This document shows, in pieces, positions 1 through 7,683 of a stretch of 64,000 nucleotides of DNA (position 1 is its first letter; each line of letters opens with the position of its first letter). The position numbers and the translations under genes were made by a program. Under the pieces are notes generated by a model. The model had not been told where the DNA came from, made no database searches, and saw only the letters and a program-made list of their open reading frames with translations. The stretch lies in the NCBI RefSeq assembly GCF_009765825.1, contig NZ_LMUR01000018.1:1425900-1489899 (forward strand). The letters are read 5' to 3'. The DNA comes from Granulicella sp. L60 (GTDB lineage: Bacteria; Acidobacteriota; Terriglobia; Terriglobales; Acidobacteriaceae).

Positions 1-1097
1 GCACCATCCGTCTCGACCGCCACGGACCCGATGTTTCCCACTTCCCGCAAAAAGTCTGGGCAAGGCTCGTCGCCAAACGCATGCACGAGAACGGCGGATC
101 CATGTTCGAGTACGCCTACGACTTCAGAGGCGATCCAACCCTGCGAGCACTCACCGCGCGGTACCTCGCCCAGGCTCGCGCCGTCACCTGCGACCCCGAC
201 CAGATCCTGATCGTCAGCGGCTCGCAGCAGGCAATCTACCTCGCCGCCCGGATCCTCCTCAACGAAGGCGACCACGTAGCCATGGAGAGCCCCGGCTACT
301 ACTTCGCCGGAAGAATTTTCTCCTCTCAAGGCGCCCAACTCATACCGATTCCGGTAGACAGACATGGACTCAAGGTCGCCGAGCTGAAGAGACATAAAGA
401 CGTTCGCATGCTGTACGTCACGCCCTCGCATCAGTTCCCCACAGGAGCCTCGCTCACCCTGTCGCGCCGCATCGCACTGCTGAAGTGGGCCCGAAGCAGC
501 AACGCCTTCATCCTCGAAGACGACTACGACAGCGAGTTCCGGTACCGAGAGAGCCCGCTGCCTGCGCTTCAAGGTATGGCCCCCTCCGCTCCCGTCATCT
601 ATACCGGCAGTTTTTCGAAGTTGCTCTTTCCCTCACTTCGACTGGGTTATCTCGTACTGCCGAAGCAACTTGTAACAGCGTTTCGAACGGCAAAGCTACT
701 CAACGATATGCAAAGTTCGTCCTTTCACCAGCTCGTTCTAGCGGACTTTCTGGCCGAAGGTCATCTTGACTCTCACCTCCGACGGATGCGCACACTCTAC
801 GATGGTCGCCGCGCAACTCTCACGCAAGCCCTGAGAGATCACTTCGGGACAAGAGTAAGAATCTCCGGAGACGAAGCTGGAATGTACCTTCTTGCCAGCT
901 TCCAGAGCAGTCTGTCAGAAGACGAGGCCTGGACTCGAGCCTTTCACGCGGGAGTGCGATTAGAGCGCCTCTTCTGGCCCGCTGGAGCATCCGTGAAGCA
1001 GCCAGGCTACGTACAGTTTGTCTTCGCATACGGAACGCTCTCCGACAAGGAGTTGCAGCTCGTCGCGTCGCGTCTGGCAACCGTCTTTCTCGCCTGA
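1..1097 (+). CDS. MocR-family (GntR/aminotransferase) regulator, 5' end outside window
   Basis: Only the aminotransferase-like C-terminal part is visible. The reading frame is open from base 3 and continues past the left edge, so the N-terminal GntR winged helix is missing from view. The fold-type I PLP signature is clear: a YDFRGDP-type segment, then ILEDDYDSEFRY (PLP-binding Asp/Tyr region) and SFSKLLFPSLRLGY with the Schiff-base lysine. EDDYDSEFRY is typical of MocR regulators rather than metabolic aminotransferases. Members of this family often control vitamin B6, GABA or taurine genes, but the target cannot be told here because the upstream neighbour is not shown. The gene converges on the receptor gene that follows. 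Confidence 0.85.
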   Translation, partial: TIRLDRHGPDVSHFPQKVWARLVAKRMHENGGSMFEYAYDFRGDPTLRALTARYLAQARAVTCDPDQILIVSGSQQAIYLAARILLNEGDHVAMESPGYYFAGRIFSSQGAQLIPIPVDRHGLKVAELKRHKDVRMLYVTPSHQFPTGASLTLSRRIALLKWARSSNAFILEDDYDSEFRYRESPLPALQGMAPSAPVIYTGSFSKLLFPSLRLGYLVLPKQLVTAFRTAKLLNDMQSSSFHQLVLADFLAEGHLDSHLRRMRTLYDGRRATLTQALRDHFGTRVRISGDEAGMYLLASFQSSLSEDEAWTRAFHAGVRLERLFWPAGASVKQPGYVQFVFAYGTLSDKELQLVASRLATVFLA

Positions 1098-1122
1098 GCT
1101 CATAGAGTGCTGTAGCTCAGGC
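1092..1122. terminator. Convergent terminator-like hairpin
   Basis: A perfect 9-bp inverted repeat, GCCTGAGCT (1092-1100) and AGCTCAGGC (1114-1122), with a 13-nt loop, overlaps the stop codon of the MocR gene and lies between two convergent genes. No long T-run follows on either strand, so strength is uncertain. Confidence 0.5.
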
Positions 1123-1140
1123 AAGTAAACGGTCTAAGAG

Positions 1141-4100
1141 TTAGAAGTTCAGCTTCAGTTGGAACTCCGTCGTTCGCGGACCACCAATATCCGATGTGCC
1201 GGAGCCGCGTTGAACACGATTCAGGTCGTGATCGGTAAAGCCGTTAGGACCGTTCAACAGACCGCTGGAACTGCCAGTCGTCGTATTCGCTAGCGTCCCA
1301 TTCGTATAGTCTCTGAAGTTTGAGAAGTTCCCGACGTTGTAGAAAGCGATGCCCGGTACTAACGATAAGCCCTCCCGCAGACGGGTGATACGGATTGGAT
1401 AGGAGACGCTCACGTCGAGATTGCGGTAGAAGGCGTTCTCCGGACCAATCTGTTCCGAAACTGGAACGATGGGTTGCTGCGTAGCCTGCAGGGCGATCAG
1501 TTGTTGCTGGGTGAAAAGGTTAGATGCAACCAATGCCTGGCCGGCGGGCGTCAACTGACCGGCCTGGGTTGCATTGTACTGTGAGATTAGTTTGTTGAGA
1601 TTATTTCCCTTGTACTGATGCATGAACGCTCCAGGGCCTGTTCCCGGAACGAGATCGCCGATTGTCCCGTCGCCGGTTACATCGGACTGAAAGATACCTG
1701 CCGTTGCGCTGCCGCTGGTTCCACCGTTATCAAGATTGAGATCGGTGGCCGCCGCGGAATAGAAATGTCCAATGATGCCGATCTGCGGACCATACTTCAA
1801 CGTTGCCGAGCCGCCGAATGAGACCTGATGCGTGTGGTCAAGTCCGTTGCGCCCTATGTATGCCGTCGGATGATCGAAGTCGTACGACGGCGAAGAGAAA
1901 AACTGATCGCCTACGCCTGTATTCCCTGCGTTGATAGCCGGGTTTGCCGTCGATACGATGCGCGACAGAGAGTAAGAGATCTGCAGATTGGAGCTCATGA
2001 TGCCAGGCACTGGATGGGACTTCTGTTCGCGGAAGACTATCTGCAGCGCATCGTAGCCCGATCGGCCAACAGGCAACAGGAAGAGGCCTTGACCCAGAAG
2101 CGGATTGAGTCCGGGAAACGCCGCACCTGTTGCAACGGTTCTGCCGACGTACGATGCGGGATTCGTGCCATTGAAGGTGATTCCCGAGTCAAGACCATTC
2201 GAAGCGAAGTCGGCGATCTGAGCACCGGCTGCAATGGCGCATGTGATCGCCGCACTGCTGTATCCTCCCGCACAGCCGAAGCTGCTGGTCGTTACAGCCA
2301 TGGCGTTCTGAGCGGCCGTGGTGTTGAGAGTGCGTGCAGCACCTACATGGTTCACATCAATCTGCTGCGCGATCTTCAGAGTCGAGTTGTGAACATAATC
2401 AACTGAGAGAATTCCTCCCTTGAAGATCTCATGCTGGATACCGCCGTTCCACTGCTCGGAGTAAGGCGTGCGGTAAGGAGCCCCATAAGCTTCGGTGATC
2501 GTCAGGTTATTGCCAACATAGCTGCTATTGCTGGCTGGGCCGACCTTCGCGGTGACGCTCTGAAACAGGTTCTGAAGGTTGATGAAATGCTGGCCCGCCT
2601 GGCCTAGGGGTTCAGAACAGATCGCCGCGATTGAAACGCCGCCATCGCTTGTAACGACGGAACCATCCGGCAGCGTCAGCGAGTTGGTACCACCGCAAAG
2701 AGTATGGTTTGAATCGTTAAAGAGACCCATTGGGATCAAATTCGCGCGGGCGTTGGTCGTATTGTTGAAGACATCACTCTCGTAGAAGATGCCGAATGCG
2801 GCACGCACTACAGTTTTATGATCTCCCGGACTAAAAGCGAAGCCGAGTTGAGGGCCAAAGTTAGCGTAGGGCTGATGGATCTTCTTACCCAGCCCAGCCT
2901 GAAACTGATCAAGCAGAGGCGCACTACCGGAGCATGGAGATTCCAGTGAAGGATCCACATCCGAGCAAAGCGGCGTTGGCAGGTCCTGGTTGGCGCGGTC
3001 CGTATCGACGCTCCAGCGAAGGCCCGCCGTCAACGTAAAGCTCGGAGTGATCTTCCAGTTGTCGGAGAGATAGGCGCCCTGCCGCCAATCCTCTGTTCCG
3101 CCACCCGGCAGGTTGAAGCCTGGGTTTTCCGTGAAAAATCCTTCTCCATTACCGAATCTCACTCCAGCGGCGAAGTAGCCATTCAGAGGATCGGAGGGGC
3201 AGGGGCCAGGTGTCCCATCTCCGCAGTTCGGTAGCAAGGTGGATGCAAGAAGGCTTACTCGCGGGGCTAAGCCAAAGAAGCTGGCAAAACCACCGCCAAG
3301 AATACGGTTTAGGCTATACCCGTAACGGATGAGATGAGTTCCCTTCGTCCAACTTCCGTCATAGCGAAATTGTTTGTCCGATTGATAGGTGTTTTGAGGG
3401 GAGTCAACGTTCGGGCCCGAATAGAGACCGGCTGTTGCCAAACGAAAGTTCAGACCCGGAAAGCCGTTATACACGCTACTGTTTCCATCGGTTCCATCTA
3501 CCAGCAGATTGTGAAACTTCTCATAGCTGGCTCGGAACGAGTGAGTGAAATGTCCTGTTGCAAAGTCCGCCCCACCTGCGAGGCCGGGCGTGTTATCGCG
3601 ATTGTCATAGATCTCATAACCCGCGCCGAAGTTTGAGCTGGAGATGTTGACGTCGTAGTTTGCACGAGCAAAGTAATGCACGCCCCATGGCCCGTCGTAG
3701 TCTAGGCGAACGGTGGAATATGTCTCGCGGAAAGGGGATGGGATGGTCGGGTACGCCGCCTGAATCGCCGAGAAGGTTGGGGCCATCGTGATAGAAACCG
3801 GTGACTCCTGCTTGATACGCTCCGCATTGCCGAAGAAGAAGAGCTTATTTTTAAGGATCGGCCCGCCGACACTTCCGCCAAACTGATTTCGCTGGAAGGG
3901 AGTATCTATACCGCCTGCAGTATTTGCGAACAACGCGCTATGATCCTGGAAGTTGTAGAAGGCTTGACCGTGAAGTCTATTAGTCCCAGAGTTTGTGGAG
4001 ACCAATACCTGGCCGGTTGAGGTCACATCTCCCGAAACATCCTGGGTCGAGCGATTTAGCTGAAAGTCTCCGATTGCGCCTTGAGAGACGTTGAAGATCG

Positions 4101-4719
4101 TTGTACCAACCGTTTCGTCTGTGATGTCCTGGCCGTCGAGGAGAATACGAGTCGTTCGCCCCGAAACACCGCTCGTTGAGATCGCCGAGTAGCCCGCCTT
4201 GGTTGGATCAAATGATTCTCCACTCTGCAGAATTACGCCCGGCTCGATCTGGGCGAGGTCGAGGAAGTTACGACCATTAACCGGCAGAGAATCGATCTGC
4301 TCTCTCGTGATAACGTCACTCACACCTGCCTGGTCAGTGTTGACTTGAAGTGCTCCGGCGGTCACTTCCACTGTCTCTGTCGATGACCCGACTACAAGCC
4401 GGAAGCTTCCGCTTGTCGCCGTACCAGTACGTACGACCGTCTTTACCGTCAGCGTTTCAAATCCCGGAGCGGTTACAGTAACCGTATACGGCCCTGGATT
4501 GAGAGGTCCGATGCTATAGAACCCACTTGTATCGGTCTTTAGGGTCTTCGAAGAGTTAGTGTCATTCCCAAGTATGATGACTACGGCATTCGGCACGATT
4601 GCACCTGTGCTATCAGTGATCGTGCCCTGAATTGAACCACCGTTGACAGAGATTGCCTGCCCCTCTCCCATCACGGCAGTCGCAAGAACCAACATCAATA
4701 TACTGAGTAGCGTCTTCAT
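1141..4719 (-). CDS. Oar-like TonB-dependent receptor, 1192 aa
   Basis: Large outer-membrane receptor. After a signal peptide (MKTLLSILMLVLATAVMGEG) comes a carboxypeptidase-regulatory-like beta-sandwich (GSIQGTITDSTGAIVPNA, about residues 25-110). A plug domain follows (ITREQIDSLPVNGRNFLDLAQIEPGV), then a long beta-barrel ending in LKLNF with a terminal Phe. This architecture is typical of acidobacterial Oar/CarbRegSusC-type receptors that import glycans or other large substrates with TonB. I chose the ATG at 4719 because AGGAG lies 7 nt upstream and a signal peptide starts exactly there; the longer reading frame adds 11 residues without these features. It lies downstream of the Fap-like cassette on the same strand, but a 500-base gap suggests its own promoter. 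Substrate unknown. Confidence 0.9.
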   Translation of the reverse strand: MKTLLSILMLVLATAVMGEGQAISVNGGSIQGTITDSTGAIVPNAVVIILGNDTNSSKTLKTDTSGFYSIGPLNPGPYTVTVTAPGFETLTVKTVVRTGTATSGSFRLVVGSSTETVEVTAGALQVNTDQAGVSDVITREQIDSLPVNGRNFLDLAQIEPGVILQSGESFDPTKAGYSAISTSGVSGRTTRILLDGQDITDETVGTTIFNVSQGAIGDFQLNRSTQDVSGDVTSTGQVLVSTNSGTNRLHGQAFYNFQDHSALFANTAGGIDTPFQRNQFGGSVGGPILKNKLFFFGNAERIKQESPVSITMAPTFSAIQAAYPTIPSPFRETYSTVRLDYDGPWGVHYFARANYDVNISSSNFGAGYEIYDNRDNTPGLAGGADFATGHFTHSFRASYEKFHNLLVDGTDGNSSVYNGFPGLNFRLATAGLYSGPNVDSPQNTYQSDKQFRYDGSWTKGTHLIRYGYSLNRILGGGFASFFGLAPRVSLLASTLLPNCGDGTPGPCPSDPLNGYFAAGVRFGNGEGFFTENPGFNLPGGGTEDWRQGAYLSDNWKITPSFTLTAGLRWSVDTDRANQDLPTPLCSDVDPSLESPCSGSAPLLDQFQAGLGKKIHQPYANFGPQLGFAFSPGDHKTVVRAAFGIFYESDVFNNTTNARANLIPMGLFNDSNHTLCGGTNSLTLPDGSVVTSDGGVSIAAICSEPLGQAGQHFINLQNLFQSVTAKVGPASNSSYVGNNLTITEAYGAPYRTPYSEQWNGGIQHEIFKGGILSVDYVHNSTLKIAQQIDVNHVGAARTLNTTAAQNAMAVTTSSFGCAGGYSSAAITCAIAAGAQIADFASNGLDSGITFNGTNPASYVGRTVATGAAFPGLNPLLGQGLFLLPVGRSGYDALQIVFREQKSHPVPGIMSSNLQISYSLSRIVSTANPAINAGNTGVGDQFFSSPSYDFDHPTAYIGRNGLDHTHQVSFGGSATLKYGPQIGIIGHFYSAAATDLNLDNGGTSGSATAGIFQSDVTGDGTIGDLVPGTGPGAFMHQYKGNNLNKLISQYNATQAGQLTPAGQALVASNLFTQQQLIALQATQQPIVPVSEQIGPENAFYRNLDVSVSYPIRITRLREGLSLVPGIAFYNVGNFSNFRDYTNGTLANTTTGSSSGLLNGPNGFTDHDLNRVQRGSGTSDIGGPRTTEFQLKLNF

Positions 4720-5220
4720 GAACTTTCTCCTGGCTTCCAAAGTTGAAAACATGGATCCGAGATCATCATGTGGTCCGCCGCGCTGCTCGCGGTCATCTCT
4801 CGAATTCCGACATGTAGTACGAAATCAATTCAAGCGCCTTTTGCTCTTGTTGTAATTTCAGGCGCACCTTCGCTTTTGAGTACGATATGGTTGGCCGAAC
4901 ACAGCTACAATCGCGTCTGGCTACTTCTCTATCCGCTTTGACGGGATATTACGGAACCACTTACTAAGCCATCAGTCGTACTTCACCGCAGATCATCTAG
5001 AGGATCACGGGAACGTATGCACTAAACGCTTCAGTTCCTGGGAAGTTGATTGGAGTGCCCATATTAAAACAGGACAAGACCAAGTCGCGACCACGTAGAA
5101 ACGACTTTAGGGCAAGCGCAGCACGACTGCTATGGCCACCTCAGGAAAGTTTCACATAGCCACTTGTCACGATGTGCATATGTGTCAGGCGATCGAGTTA
5201 GGCACATAGACTATTTTTGC
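4720..5220. other. Intergenic gap between receptor and barrel gene
   Basis: About 500 bases with no credible gene. It should hold the promoter of the receptor gene and the 3' end of the fap-like transcript. No strong terminator hairpin was seen after the barrel gene; a weak CTATGTG/CACATA pairing near 5175-5205 is the best candidate. Confidence 0.5.
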
Positions 5221-6504
5221 TTACTGTACAGACAGCTTCCTCTGCTTTGGTCCCCATAGACCTACCCGGAAAGGCACTCCAACAGAGAACTGCAGATTTG
5301 GTGTGTCGGGCGTTAGCCCCACGCCAAAACTTAAATCGATCGTTCGTCCAGGTGCATAAAGGTAACTCGTTCCCAGGCGCAGCGTCCCCTCCACCAGATA
5401 AGACGCAGGAATATCTGCGCCGTTCAACGTGGTACTCCGCGTAAATCGCTGATCCCAGCCGAGGGTCATCGAAACCTCTGGGTTTAATGCGAGGATCGAT
5501 CCTATCTGGAATCCCATCGCATCTCCAGGCTTGAAGTGACCCACAGTGGTAGCTGCTGGATTGTTCGGATCGTTAGCTGAAACCGTGTGGTCGCCTGCAA
5601 AATTGGCTGTATAGGAAAGATTTCCGAAGAACACTACCGGGTCGCTGGACTTCGCCAGTGTCAGGTTTCCCTGAAGCGCATTGAATCCTGTTCCCAGCGC
5701 CACCTCGCTACTCTGCAGGTTATAAGGGTCCTTGCCTGTCGTGGATTTGAAGCGAACGTTTGCTAGAATATCGGGTTTCTTTCCACGTTCGGTTGTCAGC
5801 TGCCGTGAGATGCCGGCCGAGATATCGCCCAACCCGAAGCTGCTTGAAGATGTTTGCACATTGTTCGCATCCACGGTTCGAATTAGTTCATACCCATATG
5901 GAACTGTGAACTCGCCCTGGAACTTATGAGGTAATCCGAGTCTTGCCGTAAGGGACGGCAATAGGTAGTCCTCACGCACGCGCTCCGATGCGATATCGCC
6001 CACCACCAGTACTGGAAGCAGCGCAAATCCGTTGACTGTGACATGGTCTGAGGATGCGCTGAAGTAGGAGGTTGTGTTGTCGATCTCCAACGTTCCGGAG
6101 GGCAGCAGTAAGCCGCCACGCACAATCAAAGCCTGATCGAGCGCCTCGGTCGCCTGCCGTTCTGTGGTGTCGTACGTGGATGTCGATACGATCGAATTGA
6201 TGACACGACTGGTTGACGGACTAGGTAGGACAGGGCGTTCGTCAAGCTTGGCAGAAGTAGCTCCACCGTTCACTCGCAACTCGAGCTCGCTTACGCGTTC
6301 CAGTAGGTTCCGGATGATGGCATCGCGCTCTCGCAGCGCATCTTGTAGTTTCAAATCGATCGGGTCTTTCGACGGAGCCGCTACCTTGGCCTGAGCGATC
6401 TGCTGATTCTGTGGCTGTTCCTTCACCGGCGTCGTCTGGGCCAGAAGAGTTCCCGCACACGTCAGCATCAAAAGAAGGCCTGATAAAACTCTTCGCCGCA
6501 ACAT
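5221..6504 (-). CDS. FapF-like outer-membrane transporter with coiled-coil N-terminus
   Basis: 427 aa. A signal peptide (ending ...AGTLLAQ) is followed by a Gln/Ala-rich linker and a short predicted coiled coil (LQDALRERDAIIRNLLERV, about residues 50-78). After a second linker comes a barrel of amphipathic strands from about residue 125 (ALIVRGGLLLPSGTLEI, TARLGLPHKFQGEF) to the end. FapF of Pseudomonas has the same order (coiled-coil plug plus 12-strand barrel) and about the same length; it exports amyloid subunits through the outer membrane. The gene starts 16 bases after the FapD-like peptidase gene and is last in the cassette. The alternative is a generic transporter of the phenol-degradation MetA type, which shares the fold; the C39 neighbour favours FapF. 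Confidence 0.75.
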   Translation of the reverse strand: MLRRRVLSGLLLMLTCAGTLLAQTTPVKEQPQNQQIAQAKVAAPSKDPIDLKLQDALRERDAIIRNLLERVSELELRVNGGATSAKLDERPVLPSPSTSRVINSIVSTSTYDTTERQATEALDQALIVRGGLLLPSGTLEIDNTTSYFSASSDHVTVNGFALLPVLVVGDIASERVREDYLLPSLTARLGLPHKFQGEFTVPYGYELIRTVDANNVQTSSSSFGLGDISAGISRQLTTERGKKPDILANVRFKSTTGKDPYNLQSSEVALGTGFNALQGNLTLAKSSDPVVFFGNLSYTANFAGDHTVSANDPNNPAATTVGHFKPGDAMGFQIGSILALNPEVSMTLGWDQRFTRSTTLNGADIPASYLVEGTLRLGTSYLYAPGRTIDLSFGVGLTPDTPNLQFSVGVPFRVGLWGPKQRKLSVQ

Positions 6505-6520
6505 CGAGCCGCCTTTCCCT

Positions 6521-7201
6521 TCAGTACAGATAGTTACTCGGAGCCACGACTCCGATCTTTCGTGAGATCACCGACTCGTCCGGTAGCAGCCGCGATGCAA
6601 CAGACACACTCTTCTCTCCAATCATCCTGTCGTCCGGCGGATGAATCGTGAACACAATGCCGTTCTTCCACAGAGTCTGAAATCGATCAACCCGCATGGT
6701 CATATTGCCGAACCCCGGATCGCCCAGAATCACATGCCCCGCGTAGATACCTTTCACCACTACAAAATGGTCGAAACCCTTCACCCGTATCGGAACGATG
6801 ACCGAAGTCTTTTCCATTGCCAGATCCTCAATCGACATGCCACTGAAGGCCTCCGCATGATATCCACGAGCCTCAGAGAAGCGCTTCAGGTCCAGTAGCG
6901 AAAATCCCCCGCGAGCTCGCACACGAACCGGGTCCACCCGATGCAGGATCCACACCACGATCGAGGTTTCAGGTGTTGGGTCTTTAAAATCGTAAGCCAG
7001 CAAGGTGCTCAATGCCGCAGCGCCGCAGCTCATATCCCAGCGTTGCTTCACCACGCCTTCGTCACGAATCTCTTTCATGCTGCGAATATTCTTGCTCGCC
7101 TGCACCCCGGTTGCGCCTCCAGTGCTCTGGGCGCGCGCGGGGGCAGAGAAGAGAGAAAGAATCACCGCTCCAGCGGAGACTAGTGACCGAAGGCAGCTCA
7201 T
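6521..7201 (-). CDS. FapD-like periplasmic C39 cysteine peptidase
   Basis: 226 aa with an N-terminal signal peptide ending near APARAQ (residue 25). The C39 catalytic set is complete: oxyanion Gln53 and Cys59 in KQRWDMSCGAAAL, His145 in GFDHFVVV and Asp161 in LGDPGFGN. GGFSLLDLKRFSEARGY is the usual C39 middle helix. It is a stand-alone peptidase, not fused to an ABC transporter, as in FapD. The start ATG overlaps the stop of the upstream small subunit gene by one base (TGATG), so the two are translationally coupled. C39 enzymes usually cut after a double-glycine-type leader; both upstream secreted proteins carry such a motif (see findings). The family assignment is firm; a role in amyloid subunit maturation or secretion is inferred. 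Confidence 0.88.
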   Translation of the reverse strand: MSCLRSLVSAGAVILSLFSAPARAQSTGGATGVQASKNIRSMKEIRDEGVVKQRWDMSCGAAALSTLLAYDFKDPTPETSIVVWILHRVDPVRVRARGGFSLLDLKRFSEARGYHAEAFSGMSIEDLAMEKTSVIVPIRVKGFDHFVVVKGIYAGHVILGDPGFGNMTMRVDRFQTLWKNGIVFTIHPPDDRMIGEKSVSVASRLLPDESVISRKIGVVAPSNYLY

Positions 7202-7608
7202 CAGTGTTTCCCGTTCAGGTTGGACTGCAGAATGGTTCCGACCGTCGAGTTAAGATTGACGTTCAGGTTCAGCAGCACGTTTATATTCGAGTTCACAGCG
7301 TTGATATTCACCAGCGAACTTAGGCTCTGCTGTGCGCTGCCGTTCAATGTGAGTGTGCTCATATTAGTCCCGGTCAGCGGTCCAGTGAGGACTTGCAGCG
7401 TACCCGCGCCTGTTACCAGGCCGTTGGCCGTTGGCGCTGATCCTTGAAACTGCACAACTCCATTTGAGACTCCCGCTGTAACGCCCGCTGCCGTGATTCG
7501 ATCCATGGCAGCGTCGTTCAGCGGTTGACCCGTGTGCCTGGTTGGGCTTTGGGCCAATCCTGCAGTGGCTAGCATAGTAAGACTCGCAATCACTAAAAGA
7601 CGACTCAT
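7201..7608 (-). CDS. Small secreted Fap-like subunit (possible nucleator)
   Basis: 135 aa, not recognised as a named family. Signal peptide to about residue 20 (ATAGLAQ), then LNDAAMDRITAAG at residues 30-42, which matches the leader-like motif of the large neighbour. The C-terminal half is an Asn/Leu/Val-rich repeat-like stretch (LTLNGSAQQSLSSLVNIN ... LLNLNVNLNSTVG) resembling the modules at both ends of the 565-aa protein. There are no Cys residues in the mature part and it ends in His, like its neighbour. A strong AAGGAGGA site precedes the ATG. By size and position it could be the equivalent of FapB or FapE, but primary sequence does not prove this. Confidence 0.7.
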   Translation of the reverse strand: MSRLLVIASLTMLATAGLAQSPTRHTGQPLNDAAMDRITAAGVTAGVSNGVVQFQGSAPTANGLVTGAGTLQVLTGPLTGTNMSTLTLNGSAQQSLSSLVNINAVNSNINVLLNLNVNLNSTVGTILQSNLNGKH

Positions 7609-7640
7609 ACATCCTCCTTGAAGCCGAGTGCAGCAAAGGC

Positions 7641-7669
7641 CGGAACTCCGCCGCTAGTGCGGAGTTCCG
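7641..7669 (-). promoter_or_regulatory. Intercistronic hairpin between the two subunit genes
   Basis: A perfect 11-bp stem (CGGAACTCCGC at 7641-7651 with GCGGAGTTCCG at 7659-7669, 7-nt loop) sits in the 75-base gap after the large subunit gene. Only a short T-run follows on the transcribed strand, so it may act as a partial terminator or RNA stabiliser that sets a high ratio of large subunit to export genes. Confidence 0.6.
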
Positions 7670-7683
7670 ACCTGTAACTGCTT

